Shown here in pieces: positions 1-9,317 of a stretch of 64,000 nt of DNA. This DNA is from Winogradskyella bathintestinalis (lineage in GTDB: Bacteria; Bacteroidota; Bacteroidia; Flavobacteriales; Flavobacteriaceae). Made by a program: the position numbers and the translations under genes. Every line of letters starts with the position of its first letter. Within the stretch, counting starts at the first letter, position 1. Under the pieces are notes generated by a model. That model had not been told where the DNA came from and ran no database searches. It saw only the letters and a program-made list of their open reading frames with translations. The stretch is from NCBI RefSeq assembly GCF_030407435.1, contig NZ_JASDDK010000004.1, positions 186,001-250,000 on the forward strand. The letters are read 5' to 3'.

Positions 1-2
1 AA

Positions 3-1016
3 AGTGATAATGGTATTACATTTTCAGAAAACACAACTGATGATTTTGTGTTTGGAAGTATGCAACTTGACGATTCCGGCACTTCATTGGGAGATTCCCG
101 TATGTTCTTTAATGTCGGTAAAGGTTCTTTTAGAGCGGGTAGAGCCTTAGATAACGAATGGGATGATCAGAATATTGGTAATCGCTCAGTAGCTTTTGGT
201 CTCAACACAATTGCTGCTGGTTATTATTCTACTGCTTTAGGAAATAGAACAAATGCCGAATCTTACGCTTCTACGGCAATTGGCACCTATAATGTTGGAG
301 GAGGAAATCCTAACGCATGGGTAGATACAGATCCGCTTTTTGAAATTGGCAATGGCACTGCAACTATAAGCACTGAAAGTAGAAGCAATGCCCTTACCGT
401 TCTTAAAAATGGAAAAGTAGGTATTGGCTATGAATCAGAAACACCGACGCAGACTTTGGATGTTAGCGGTAAGCTAAAAGTAGCCAACGATTTTACAGCA
501 CCTACACCTGGTACAATCCGTTTTAATGAAACCACTAATGCTTTTGAAGGTTATATTGATGAAATTGGATGGATAACCTTAGGAGAGAAAAAAAGAGAAA
601 AGACTATTGTTATACCTTCATCACAGTTTATTGGCAGAGGTATAGACAATTCTTCTTGGTATGGTAATAATTTTATATATGGCTCAGATACCGATGTAAT
701 TGAAGCACCTCTTGTTTTACCAATTAATTCGAGAATATTAAATATAACTTGTGTATTTAAGGATTTTAGCTCAGAGCTAGATTTAACGTTTAGTCTTGTA
801 AAACATTGTGGAGATTCTGGTCAATTTATATCAGATACAATTATAGGTGGTTATGGATTAATTAATTGGAATAGTTCCGATTTTACGACCATTTCTTTTG
901 ATGTAGATGAAACCGTTGCATCAACTTGTCAATATCGAATTTTAGCACAATCCCAACCTTCAGAATGGGATGAGATGGTAGTTTATAAAGTATACGTAAC
1001 ATATATTGAAGATTAA
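3..1016 (+). CDS. Partial surface/fibre protein with YadA-head-like repeats (5' end outside window)
   Basis: The reading frame is open from base 3, so the true start lies upstream and only about 337 codons of the C-terminal part are present. Near the start it carries repeats of the type SVAFGLNTIAAG and STALGNRTNA, the pattern of YadA-like head or bacteriophage tail-fibre beta-roll domains. A 'VGIG' plus 'TLDVSGKLKV' segment follows, common in flavobacterial secreted fibre proteins, and then a C-terminal beta-rich region of about 140 residues that I do not recognise. It is followed by other secreted proteins on the same strand, which suggests a cell-surface role. No S74 or T9SS sorting domain is visible at its C-terminus. 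Confidence 0.75.
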   Translation, partial: SDNGITFSENTTDDFVFGSMQLDDSGTSLGDSRMFFNVGKGSFRAGRALDNEWDDQNIGNRSVAFGLNTIAAGYYSTALGNRTNAESYASTAIGTYNVGGGNPNAWVDTDPLFEIGNGTATISTESRSNALTVLKNGKVGIGYESETPTQTLDVSGKLKVANDFTAPTPGTIRFNETTNAFEGYIDEIGWITLGEKKREKTIVIPSSQFIGRGIDNSSWYGNNFIYGSDTDVIEAPLVLPINSRILNITCVFKDFSSELDLTFSLVKHCGDSGQFISDTIIGGYGLINWNSSDFTTISFDVDETVASTCQYRILAQSQPSEWDEMVVYKVYVTYIED

Positions 1017-1077
1017 AGTACTTTAAAAAAGTGACCATATCATGTGTCATAAATAATAGTAAAAAAAATATAATACA

Positions 1078-1707
1078 ATGAAAAAACAAATCATACTCAT
1101 CGCTATCATACTGTTGGTAGCCTGTAAATCAGAAACCAATAAAGACACAACAAGTACAAATCAAACCGTTCAAAAAGACAAAAAAAAAGAGGTTAAAATA
1201 TCCAACACTTCCAGTGCAGATTATAGTAGTTTGTTTGATACCTATACCTGTGATGTTTCTGTATCTGATCTCGCCAAAGTGCTACAAATACCAGAACCTA
1301 ATATTAGTGCACAAACAAGTAAATCGCCAAACGAATGTCTTTTTAAAATCAACGGATTTGGTGAAGGTCACGATAATACAGGGACAACCTTTCGCTTTAT
1401 GTCAGTTCCGAGCAGCAAAGGACAGAGCAAAAAAGAAATTGCAAACCTCTTGAAAGATAAAGCAGAGCTACCAAGTGGCGTACTTATGGGCAGAGATATT
1501 GTATTGGCAGATGCTGGCGATTGTTATATCACACTTCAGCCACGACGAGGCACAGTGCGTATATTAAACCAAAACTACGACAGCTTCTTTGTGATCACCT
1601 ATCAAACTAAAGCTTCTGTGCAAGGCAGAACTGAGGAACAACATGAGGCACTGACGAATAAAGTAAAGGATTTAGCTAATTATTTGGTGACAACGCATAA
1701 AAAATGA
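1078..1707 (+). CDS. Predicted lipoprotein of unknown function
   Basis: The 209-residue protein starts with a lipoprotein signal peptide (MKKQIILIAIILLVAC) whose lipobox Cys is at residue 16; the following Lys/Ser/Glu residues fit surface or periplasmic anchoring. A Lys- and Thr-rich linker runs to about residue 45, then comes a globular domain with three Cys residues. I do not recognise the domain. It lies 61 bp downstream of the fibre-like gene on the same strand. A possible 30-codon membrane ORF overlaps its stop codon. Confidence 0.8.
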   Translation: MKKQIILIAIILLVACKSETNKDTTSTNQTVQKDKKKEVKISNTSSADYSSLFDTYTCDVSVSDLAKVLQIPEPNISAQTSKSPNECLFKINGFGEGHDNTGTTFRFMSVPSSKGQSKKEIANLLKDKAELPSGVLMGRDIVLADAGDCYITLQPRRGTVRILNQNYDSFFVITYQTKASVQGRTEEQHEALTNKVKDLANYLVTTHKK

Positions 1708-1796
1708 CAACCCTAATTTATATCTGTTCAGGAATAATAATATTAATTCTATTAAACTTATTACTATTAAAATTTAGCTGCAATAGGAATAAATAA
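1704..1796 (+). CDS. Possible 30-residue single-pass membrane peptide
   Basis: An ATG overlaps the preceding stop codon as ATGA, the usual sign of translational coupling. The frame encodes about 30 residues, most of them Ile/Leu, with a short basic C-terminal tail (CNRNK), so it would be a single transmembrane helix. It lies wholly in what would otherwise be the intergenic gap before the next gene. The evidence is only coupling plus composition; AT-rich DNA easily yields hydrophobic ORFs by chance. Confidence 0.3.
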   Translation: MTTLIYICSGIIILILLNLLLLKFSCNRNK

Positions 1797-1998
1797 CCAG
1801 TAATAGTAAGTCATGTTACATACGTTATATCATTTGTTACAATAGTAATATACCAAATAAAGTATGAATAGTAATTTTATAAAAGTTTTTAATGCAAAAT
1901 CAGAAACTAATTTTCCCTCTAATAACTATACATAAACACCCTATTATTAATTATTTGGATTTTAAATTATAAATGGATAACCAAAATATTTATGTATT

Positions 1999-3516
1999 AT
2001 GAAAACAAAAATTACATTACTCGCATTATTCCTAACCTTTTTAGGATTTACCCAAAACGGCATTAACTATAAAGCTGTTATTAAAGATGAAGGCGGAAAC
2101 ATTGTAGCGAATGAACTCATTCAGGTGCAATTTTCCGTATTAGAAAACGCTACTACTGTTTATACCGAAAGTCACGTACCCACCACTGATGAAAACGGAA
2201 TTGTTATTGTAAACATAGGTGAAGGAACGCCTATAATGGGTACGTTCGATACAATCGATTGGGCTGCAGATGATCATCTTCTTAACGTTCAGGTAAATAT
2301 AGGTGGCGGACTAACAGATCTTGGAACCACGCCGTTCAATGCGGTTCCTTATTCGATTTCTGCTGAAAAAGCTTCCGATATGGAGCTTGACGATCTCACC
2401 AATGTGACCGGAACACCTTCAAATGGTGAGGTCTTAAAATTTAATGGTGCAAATTGGGTTCCCGGAACCGATGACGGAGTTTGGTCGCTGAATGGTACTG
2501 AAGCGTATTATTCAGGAAGAGTGGGTATAGGCGTAACAGATCCTGAAGATTTTGCCCGTTTGCATGTGGGCGGAGACCTCTTTGTTCAAACAAATTTGGG
2601 CGAGATGGTATTGGGATTTCCCAATAATGGAAACCAGTGGCAATTTTCCACTTCTGGTTCGGGATCCAGATTGCAGTTGGCTTCAAAACCCAGTGCGAGT
2701 AATACGTTTACAAGACACTTTATGTTCGAGCAAGATGGAGAATTTAAAATTGGACAGATTAATACAACAGAAGCATGGATGCACATTCAGAAGAATAGCA
2801 CCATTAATAAAATGCATCTTCTTTTAGAGGAAGAAGGAAACGATTATGCAAGAATAGGTTTCGAGAATACATCAGTTGCTAATAGCGATTGGCAAATTGC
2901 TGCGCTACCTAGTACTAGTACTACTACAGCCAGAGTCAACTTCTATTTCAGAAATGCTGATGGCGCAGGTAATAAAATGACTCTTTTAGGTAATGGGAAA
3001 CTAGGCGTTAATGGTACCCCTTCATCGCGATTGCACGTCTATCAAGCTGGTCAATCCGTAGGGCTTGGATTAGCATTCAATGATGGAACAGCGAATCAGG
3101 ACTGGGATATAACCCATGGGTTTGGATTGCGATTTCACTATGGATCTACCTTAAAAGGCTTAATTAGCGCTACAACTGGAGCCTATGTACAAGGATCGGA
3201 TATTCGATTAAAAGAAAATATTAATGAACTAAATCCAGTACTCGATAAGGTACTTGCCTTGGATACCAAATCGTATACCTATAGAGCAGATACGACAAAG
3301 AAAAAGTCAATTGGGGTGATCGCGCAGGAAGTGCAACAGTTGTTTCCGGAAGTAGTGTATTATTCTGAAGTTGACGATACCTACGGTGTAAATTATTCGG
3401 CTTTTGGCGTGATTGCTATAAAAGCCATCCAAGAACAGCAAACCAGAATAGAAAACCAACAAAAACAAATAGATGAACTCAAGGCTTTGGTTCAGAGACA
3501 ACTTAATAAAAATTAA
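1999..3516 (+). CDS. Secreted tail-fibre-like protein with C-terminal S74 (intramolecular chaperone) domain
   Basis: The 505-residue protein has a signal peptide ending near 'FLGFTQNG'. The middle is Gly/Asn-rich beta structure with 'VGIGVTDPEDFARLHVGG' and 'LGVNGTPSSRLHVY' segments, typical of phage-fibre-like repeats in Bacteroidota. The C-terminal ~110 residues contain 'SDIRLKENI', 'YTYRADTTKKKSIGVIAQEV' and 'INYSAFG'-type motifs of the peptidase S74 / endosialidase-chaperone domain, followed by a short coiled coil (EQQTRIENQQKQIDEL). In this family the domain drives trimerisation and may cut itself off. It probably forms an operon with the two secreted proteins downstream. Confidence 0.88.
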   Translation: MKTKITLLALFLTFLGFTQNGINYKAVIKDEGGNIVANELIQVQFSVLENATTVYTESHVPTTDENGIVIVNIGEGTPIMGTFDTIDWAADDHLLNVQVNIGGGLTDLGTTPFNAVPYSISAEKASDMELDDLTNVTGTPSNGEVLKFNGANWVPGTDDGVWSLNGTEAYYSGRVGIGVTDPEDFARLHVGGDLFVQTNLGEMVLGFPNNGNQWQFSTSGSGSRLQLASKPSASNTFTRHFMFEQDGEFKIGQINTTEAWMHIQKNSTINKMHLLLEEEGNDYARIGFENTSVANSDWQIAALPSTSTTTARVNFYFRNADGAGNKMTLLGNGKLGVNGTPSSRLHVYQAGQSVGLGLAFNDGTANQDWDITHGFGLRFHYGSTLKGLISATTGAYVQGSDIRLKENINELNPVLDKVLALDTKSYTYRADTTKKKSIGVIAQEVQQLFPEVVYYSEVDDTYGVNYSAFGVIAIKAIQEQQTRIENQQKQIDELKALVQRQLNKN

Positions 3517-3520
3517 TATT

Positions 3521-4558
3521 ATGAGAACACTTTTAATGATTCTAGTTATAATGAGTTTTGCCAATTGGAGTAATGCTCAATCCATAGAAAAATTCAGTAT
3601 CGATTCTGGTGGAGCATCAGTAACTGCTGGGGGAATCCAAATGCTCTATACAATAGGAGAAGTCAACGTACAAGAATTAAATGCTGGAGGTATTTTAGTA
3701 TCTGAAGGTTTTATAAATGCAGATCTTAAAATCCGTATTCATCCAAAACTCTTTTTACAAGGGCCTATTCTCAATCCAACAAACGCAGGATTAATGAACG
3801 ACAATTTACGTGCGTCTGGTTTTATACCAACCACAAGTCCATATACAGATGGGGCCACTTGTAATGCTTCGGTATTTAATGTTACTGGTAATAATGCTAT
3901 AGTAGATTGGGTGTGGATAGAACTTCGAAATAAAACAAATAATACTTCTGTAATATTTTCACAATCTGCTTTATTACAACGCGATGGAGATGTCGTAGAC
4001 ACTAACGGAACATCTTACATAAATCTTAATGTAGCAGCCGATAATTATTATGTGGTTGTAAATCATAAAAACCATTTGGGTACTATGACTAATACACCAA
4101 TACCAATGTCACGTTCATCAGATCCTGTGGTGGTTGATTTTACTAATATTACTACAAATACGTATGGTTCGCAAGCAAGAGCAGAACTCACATCTGGCAA
4201 GATGGCACTATGGGCTGGTGATGCCAATGGCGATGGTCTGATTAATTTTTCAGGAGACGTGAACCGTGTGTTAGTAGATATTGTGTTGTTTCCGACAAAT
4301 ACAAGTTTTAGTTCAAGCTATGATTTTGTTGATGGCTATCTTCAATCTGATATTTTTCTTGATGGTAATGTATCTTTTTCAAACGAAAACAATCAAATAT
4401 TACTATCAATTATTCTATTTCCATTGAATACCAGTTTTAGCTCACAGTACAATTTCTTCGAGGAGCAATTACCATCACCTTCGGTCCTAAGAAGTGCGGC
4501 TCAACTTAATCGCGATTTTCAAAGATTAGAACAAACCTTAGACATATTAAACAACTAA
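3521..4558 (+). CDS. Secreted protein with dockerin-like/calcium-binding 'GDANGDG' segment
   Basis: The frame is open from 3473, but the ATG at 3521 is followed at once by a clean signal peptide (MRTLLMILVIMSFANWSNAQ), and it lies just after the upstream stop. I therefore choose 3521, giving 345 residues. The N-terminal third matches the 'SGGASVTAGGIQMLYTIGEV' type of flavobacterial secreted proteins. A 'GDANGDGLINFSGDVN' stretch near residue 235 looks like one calcium-binding dockerin-type loop, with a second degenerate copy ('DGNVSFSNENNQ') about 45 residues later. It has no T9SS sorting domain. The gap to the S74 gene is 4 bp, so it is very likely co-transcribed. Confidence 0.78.
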   Translation: MRTLLMILVIMSFANWSNAQSIEKFSIDSGGASVTAGGIQMLYTIGEVNVQELNAGGILVSEGFINADLKIRIHPKLFLQGPILNPTNAGLMNDNLRASGFIPTTSPYTDGATCNASVFNVTGNNAIVDWVWIELRNKTNNTSVIFSQSALLQRDGDVVDTNGTSYINLNVAADNYYVVVNHKNHLGTMTNTPIPMSRSSDPVVVDFTNITTNTYGSQARAELTSGKMALWAGDANGDGLINFSGDVNRVLVDIVLFPTNTSFSSSYDFVDGYLQSDIFLDGNVSFSNENNQILLSIILFPLNTSFSSQYNFFEEQLPSPSVLRSAAQLNRDFQRLEQTLDILNN

Positions 4559-4571
4559 AAACCAATAAATT

Positions 4572-5342
4572 ATGAAAACAATAATTACAATTTTCGCAAT
4601 AGCAATTTGCACGACATCTTTATTTGCTCAAAGTGTGACTTTCAGTTTAAATTGGAATTCAGAGAGTTCTTTCTACGAACTATATGTAACAAGAGATACC
4701 ACAGCAGAAACTCCACCAACCGTTGCTGGCACTGCTTCTGTAACGATCGTTTTCCCCACAGATGGAGTATCAGGAACAAGAACATTGGCACATACTAGCG
4801 AAAGTGTTTCCAATTTTAATCCTGCAGGTGTTATCCGAAGTCCTGCAGCTGCTTCTGAAAATGATTTTTACGTATTTAATTCCACAGGTGGTGCTAACTA
4901 TGTGGGAGTTTTAGAGGCCGATGTAGCAGTGCTCTGGATGACCTTTACGCCATCTGACGGAAACTCTGAGGCACGATTATTTGAAAATGATACCGATCCC
5001 GACTCCTCTGGTGAAGGTATGTTAGGAATTAATGCACTCTCCTCTTTTTATGTTATTTCGCTTGCTGGGGCCGTGAACGAATACACCGGTAATACAACAC
5101 TCAATACTACTTTCAACGAAATGTTAGATGTATCGATCTTTCCAAACCCAGCAACAGACAAAGTATATATTATGTCTAAAAACCCCATAGATAGTGTTGA
5201 AATTTACGACGTGTTAGGAAAGCAAGTGAATGTCTTCAGACATAGGAATGAACTTAATATATCCGAATTAAATTCTGGAATTTATCTATTTAAAATTAGG
5301 AGTGGTGACCAAATTCTAACAAAAAAAATCGTGGTTGAATAA
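4572..5342 (+). CDS. Secreted protein with T9SS type A C-terminal sorting domain
   Basis: The 256-residue protein has a signal peptide (…TTSLFAQS), a ~150-residue domain resembling cohesin-like or beta-sandwich modules, and a C-terminal T9SS type A sorting domain. The sorting domain runs from 'DVSIFPNPATDKVYI' through 'VEIYDVLGKQV' and 'LNSGIYLFKI' to 'KKIVVE'. The family is exported by the Por secretion system and its sorting domain is removed at the surface. It lies 13 bp after the dockerin-like protein, and a cohesin-like partner next to a dockerin-like protein would make functional sense. That pairing is inference. Confidence 0.85.
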   Translation: MKTIITIFAIAICTTSLFAQSVTFSLNWNSESSFYELYVTRDTTAETPPTVAGTASVTIVFPTDGVSGTRTLAHTSESVSNFNPAGVIRSPAAASENDFYVFNSTGGANYVGVLEADVAVLWMTFTPSDGNSEARLFENDTDPDSSGEGMLGINALSSFYVISLAGAVNEYTGNTTLNTTFNEMLDVSIFPNPATDKVYIMSKNPIDSVEIYDVLGKQVNVFRHRNELNISELNSGIYLFKIRSGDQILTKKIVVE

Positions 5343-5392
5343 CAATTAATACAGTATCTTTATAAAAAGACTTCGTACAATACCAATCTGTT

Positions 5393-5439
5393 TTGAGCTT
5401 AATCTAAATAACAATATAGTTTATTTAGATTAGGCTCAA
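5393..5439 (+). terminator. Long stem-loop closing the secreted-protein operon
   Basis: A 19-bp stem (5393-5411 with 5421-5439, one G-U pair) encloses a 9-nt loop, 50 bp after the T9SS-protein stop codon. No T-tract follows, so it could be a processing or stabilising hairpin rather than a classical terminator. Confidence 0.6.
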
Positions 5440-5570
5440 TTCATAAAATAGAGTCTAACTGTGTTAAAAAAACACCTATTTGAGACCCTAGTATTCTTTA
5501 AATGAAATTTACTGCCGAGTAACTATTAATTACTGAAATAAAAAACATTTAAGAGCTTAATTCTTATTCG

Positions 5571-5578
5571 TAACTTTG
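5571..5578 (+). promoter_or_regulatory. -7 promoter element of uvrB
   Basis: TAACTTTG matches the Bacteroidota -7 consensus TAnnTTTG. It lies only 4 bp before the uvrB ATG, implying a near-leaderless transcript. No clear -33 TTG was found at the usual distance. Confidence 0.5.
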
Positions 5579-5582
5579 CTTT

Positions 5583-7586
5583 ATGCGATTTAAAATTGAA
5601 TCAGAATTCAAACCCACAGGAGACCAGCCAAGTGCTATTAAACAATTAGCAACAGGTATAGAAAACAAAGAAAAATACCAAACCTTGTTAGGCGTTACAG
5701 GGTCTGGAAAAACCTTTACCGTAGCTAATGTAATTGAAAATGTACAGCGACCAACATTGGTGTTAGCACATAACAAAACGTTAGCAGCACAACTCTATTC
5801 AGAATTTAAACAGTTCTTTCCAGACAATGCGGTGGAGTATTTTGTATCCTATTACGATTATTACCAGCCCGAAGCATACATACCGGTTTCAGGGGTTTAT
5901 ATAGAAAAGGATCTATCCATAAATGAGGAAATTGAGAAGATGAGATTGAGCACCACCTCTTCCCTACTCTCTGGTCGCCGCGATGTAATTGTTGTGGCTT
6001 CCGTGTCTTGTTTATACGGTATTGGGAACCCTGTAGAATTTCAAAAAAATGTAATTTCTATTGAGCGTGATCAAGTTATATCGAGAACTAAATTATTGCA
6101 TCAATTGGTACAAAGTTTATATGCGAGAACTGAAGCTGAATTTAAAAACGGAAACTTCAGAATTAAAGGGGACACGGTAGATGTATTTCCTGGTTATGCC
6201 GACCATGCCTTCAGAATACATTTTTTTGGCGATGAAATTGAAGAAATTGAAGCTTTTGATGCTCGCACAAACGAAATTGTAGAACGTTATGACAGATTGA
6301 ATATCTACCCCGCAAATATGTTTGTAACTTCGCCTGATGTGCTAAATGGGGCTATAAGAGATATCCAAGATGATTTGGTAAAACAACATGATTATTTTAA
6401 AGACATCGGAAAACACCTCGAAGCGAAACGATTAAAAGAACGTACGGAATTCGATTTAGAAATGATTCGCGAATTAGGTTATTGCTCTGGTATTGAAAAC
6501 TATTCTCGCTATTTAGATGGTAGATTGCCAGGCACACGGCCCTTCTGTTTGTTAGATTATTTTCCCGATGACTATTTAATGGTGGTCGATGAAAGCCACG
6601 TGACTATATCTCAGGTGCATGCAATGTATGGAGGCGATCGTAGCAGAAAAGTGAATTTAGTAGATTACGGTTTTAGACTTCCCGCAGCTATGGACAATAG
6701 ACCTTTAAAGTTTGAAGAATTTGAAGCGCTTCAAAATCAGGTTATCTACGTTTCAGCTACACCTGCAGATTACGAAATGCAAAAAACGGATGGAGTTTAC
6801 GTAGAGCAAGTTATTCGGCCAACGGGTTTATTAGATCCGGTTATTGAAGTGCGTCCAAGTTTAAACCAGATTGATGATTTAATAGAAGAAATACAAACGC
6901 GTGTTGAAAAAGACGAGCGTACTTTGGTAACTACGTTAACCAAAAGAATGGCTGAAGAGTTGGTAAAATACCTCACCCGTATTTCTATCCGTTGTCGTTA
7001 CATCCATAGTGATGTTGACACTCTAGAACGTGTAGAAATTATGCAAGATTTAAGAAAAGGAATTTTTGATGTGTTGGTTGGTGTGAATTTATTGCGTGAA
7101 GGATTAGATTTACCTGAAGTTTCTTTAGTCGCCATTTTAGATGCGGATAAAGAAGGATTTTTACGCTCTAACAGATCCTTAACCCAAACCGTTGGTAGAG
7201 CTGCAAGAAACCTTAACGGCAAAGCAATTATGTATGCTGATAAGATTACAAAAAGTATGCAGCAAACTATTGACGAAACTGAATACCGACGTGAAAAGCA
7301 AATTGCTTATAACACTAAACATAATATTACTCCACAGGCTTTAAAGAAAAGTTTAGATAGCGTATTAGCAAAAAATTCGGTAAGTACATACCGAACAGAA
7401 TTAGATGCGAAAATCGCGGCCGAACCAGAAAGTGAATATTTAAATAAAGGCGAACTTGAAAAGAAAATACGGGAACGTCGAAAACTGATGGAACAAGCAG
7501 CGAAAGCCTTAGATTTTTTAGAAGCGGCTCGTTTTAGAGATGAAATCACAGCTTATCAGAGTAAGTTGGAAAAGCTGAAGGTTTAA
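5583..7586 (+). CDS. uvrB: Excinuclease ABC subunit B
   Basis: The 667-residue protein is the normal length for UvrB. Near residue 38 it has the Walker A 'GVTGSGKT'. It carries the beta-hairpin region after 'YDYYQPEAYIP', helicase motif II 'DESH', 'VSATPADYE', motif VI 'QTVGRAARN', and a C-terminal UVR domain ('KALDFLEAARFRDEI') that contacts UvrC. It is the damage-verifying helicase of nucleotide excision repair, loaded by UvrA and then recruiting UvrC. It stands alone on the + strand with its own promoter-like element, and a heptanucleotide tandem array follows the stop codon. Confidence 0.98.
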   Translation: MRFKIESEFKPTGDQPSAIKQLATGIENKEKYQTLLGVTGSGKTFTVANVIENVQRPTLVLAHNKTLAAQLYSEFKQFFPDNAVEYFVSYYDYYQPEAYIPVSGVYIEKDLSINEEIEKMRLSTTSSLLSGRRDVIVVASVSCLYGIGNPVEFQKNVISIERDQVISRTKLLHQLVQSLYARTEAEFKNGNFRIKGDTVDVFPGYADHAFRIHFFGDEIEEIEAFDARTNEIVERYDRLNIYPANMFVTSPDVLNGAIRDIQDDLVKQHDYFKDIGKHLEAKRLKERTEFDLEMIRELGYCSGIENYSRYLDGRLPGTRPFCLLDYFPDDYLMVVDESHVTISQVHAMYGGDRSRKVNLVDYGFRLPAAMDNRPLKFEEFEALQNQVIYVSATPADYEMQKTDGVYVEQVIRPTGLLDPVIEVRPSLNQIDDLIEEIQTRVEKDERTLVTTLTKRMAEELVKYLTRISIRCRYIHSDVDTLERVEIMQDLRKGIFDVLVGVNLLREGLDLPEVSLVAILDADKEGFLRSNRSLTQTVGRAARNLNGKAIMYADKITKSMQQTIDETEYRREKQIAYNTKHNITPQALKKSLDSVLAKNSVSTYRTELDAKIAAEPESEYLNKGELEKKIRERRKLMEQAAKALDFLEAARFRDEITAYQSKLEKLKV

Positions 7587-7593
7587 AGCTTGG

Positions 7594-7647
7594 TTGGTTG
7601 TTGGTTGTTGGTTGTTGGTTGTTGGTTGTTGGTTGTTGGTTGTTGGT
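7594..7647 (+). repeat. Tandem heptanucleotide repeat (TTGGTTG) x 7.7
   Basis: Seven perfect copies plus a partial copy of TTGGTTG begin 8 bp after the uvrB stop. The array lies outside any gene. Confidence 0.95.
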
Positions 7648-7947
7648 GAAAAGTATAAAATTGACGGAAGATGGTGGACGGATGTAGGGAAATCTTGCGC
7701 AGAGGCGTAAGGAGATTATATATCAAAAACTAAATTTCAAAACTGTAAGCTGAGGACGTTTGAAGTGAACGGAATGTAAGAGACTGACGCGGAAAATTAC
7801 ATAAAAAAAATTGAGCAGAGATTCATGAATATTGCACCGAGGATTCACACAGCAATTAGAGACATGTCTTCAATTACTCAATAACCCAATAACTTATTTT
7901 TTTTCAACAATAACCCGTCGAAGACGATCAACTCTGAACAGTGAACA
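7648..7947. other. Non-coding gap between uvrB and the TerB-like gene
   Basis: About 300 bp after the heptamer array hold no ORF on either strand. The stretch reads like eroded sequence, and I see no RNA gene, inverted repeat or promoter that I can support. Confidence 0.5.
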
Positions 7948-8349
7948 TTAATTATACTGCACCTTAAAAATATCAATTAAAAAATCAGGTGGAACAATCT
8001 TATTAGGAAAACTATCCATCAAATCCAAAACTCTATTTATAGATTCATGACTTAACCCCATACGCAAACCGAAATTATGTATTTTTACCAATTGTTTGGA
8101 AGATACTTTATGATCTAGATTCATCAAAAGCACAAGTCTATGAAATTGGACTATTCGTTCGCTATGCGATTTTAAATGTACATAGGTAACGGGGTGTTCA
8201 AAAAGATATTGAAAATCTTCTTTGGAGATATCTAATTGTTTTGCAATACTGAATAAAAAATTATATTCAATAGATTTTATATTTTCATCTGTTTGAGCGA
8301 ATGCAATCATCTCAGAAAGTAAGCTCAATTTTTCAGCACGGTTTATCAT
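7948..8349 (-). CDS. TerB-like small helical protein
   Basis: The 133-residue protein lacks a signal peptide and is predicted all-helical. Its start (EKLSLLSEMIAFAQTDENI) and the pattern 'EYNFLFSIAKQLDIS' resemble the TerB/DjlA-like helical fold, in which an acidic motif may bind metal. The family is often annotated as tellurite-resistance TerB, but a role in tellurite resistance is not shown here. It sits alone, convergent with uvrB. The assignment rests on overall pattern only. Confidence 0.55.
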   Translation of the reverse strand: MINRAEKLSLLSEMIAFAQTDENIKSIEYNFLFSIAKQLDISKEDFQYLFEHPVTYVHLKSHSERIVQFHRLVLLMNLDHKVSSKQLVKIHNFGLRMGLSHESINRVLDLMDSFPNKIVPPDFLIDIFKVQYN

Positions 8350-8491
8350 AATTGAGAAGCTATTATTTAATAATGTAAAGTTAAAGACTTGTATTATTTT
8401 ATTGTCGTTGATATAATGTATCTTGTCGAAAAATTACACGTAATTTGTCGATTTTTTTCAACGTTTATCAATATTAGAAACTTGTTAAAGC

Positions 8492-9301
8492 ATGAAATTC
8501 AGGTATTTATACATGCTAATTCTAGCATTTATTATAAATAAAGTAGGCGCTCAAAGCACTGCATCTAAACAGGTTACGAAATTTGAGATCGCAAGCCCGC
8601 AACTTAATGCATTAAAAACTATTTGGGTTTATTTACCTTCAGATTATAAAAATTCTAAAAAATCGTATCCTGTCTTATACATGCACGATGCGCAGAACTT
8701 ATTTGATATTGCTACGGCTTATGCTGGCGAATGGGAAATCGATGAATACATGGACTCCTTATTGGTTAACAAAAGTATTATCATTGGCATAGAACACGGC
8801 AACGAAAAACGTATTGATGAGCTTACTCCATATGAGCACAAAAAACATGGTGGCGGACAGGGTGAAGCATATGTGTCCTTTATAAAGCACACTTTAAAAC
8901 CACACGTCGATGTGGCATACAGAACAAAATCTGAAGCTAAAAACACAACTATTATGGGGTCGTCGTTAGGTGGTTTAATTTCATTTTATGCTACGATCAA
9001 ATACCCCAAAACCTTTGGAAACGCTGGGGTATTCTCACCAGCCTTTTGGATAAACCCTGAAATTTTTGATTTAGTAAATACTACGGACATACCAGAATCC
9101 TCAAAGTTTTATTTCGTAGCAGGTACAGATGAAGGGGAAACTATGCTTCCGAAATTAGAAGAAATGATCAGCTTATTGAAATCTAAAGGAGTTAAAACCA
9201 CTCAATTTGAATTCCATAGCATTGGAGGTGGACAACACAATGAGGAATTTTGGGCTCAGCAATTTGGAGAAGGCTATCAATATCTTATAATCAACAATTA
9301 A
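8492..9301 (+). CDS. Secreted esterase of the esterase-D/enterochelin-esterase-like alpha/beta hydrolase family
   Basis: The 269-residue protein has a signal peptide ending near 'NKVGAQS'. The hydrolase domain shows 'KKSYPVLYMHDAQNLFD', a nucleophile elbow GSSLGG near residue 156, a late acidic residue in 'VAGTDEGE' and a C-terminal His in 'GGQHNEEFW'. Together these form the Ser-Asp/Glu-His triad of the PF00756-type esterases. The substrate cannot be told; relatives act on acyl, feruloyl or siderophore esters. A DUF1456 gene follows after 16 bp and is likely co-transcribed. Confidence 0.85.
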   Translation: MKFRYLYMLILAFIINKVGAQSTASKQVTKFEIASPQLNALKTIWVYLPSDYKNSKKSYPVLYMHDAQNLFDIATAYAGEWEIDEYMDSLLVNKSIIIGIEHGNEKRIDELTPYEHKKHGGGQGEAYVSFIKHTLKPHVDVAYRTKSEAKNTTIMGSSLGGLISFYATIKYPKTFGNAGVFSPAFWINPEIFDLVNTTDIPESSKFYFVAGTDEGETMLPKLEEMISLLKSKGVKTTQFEFHSIGGGQHNEEFWAQQFGEGYQYLIINN

Positions 9302-9317
9302 ATACAAATAACGAACT

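Noticed and set aside
7594-7647. CRISPR or minisatellite-coded protein
   Set aside because: A 7-bp unit without spacers; no ORF is built from it.
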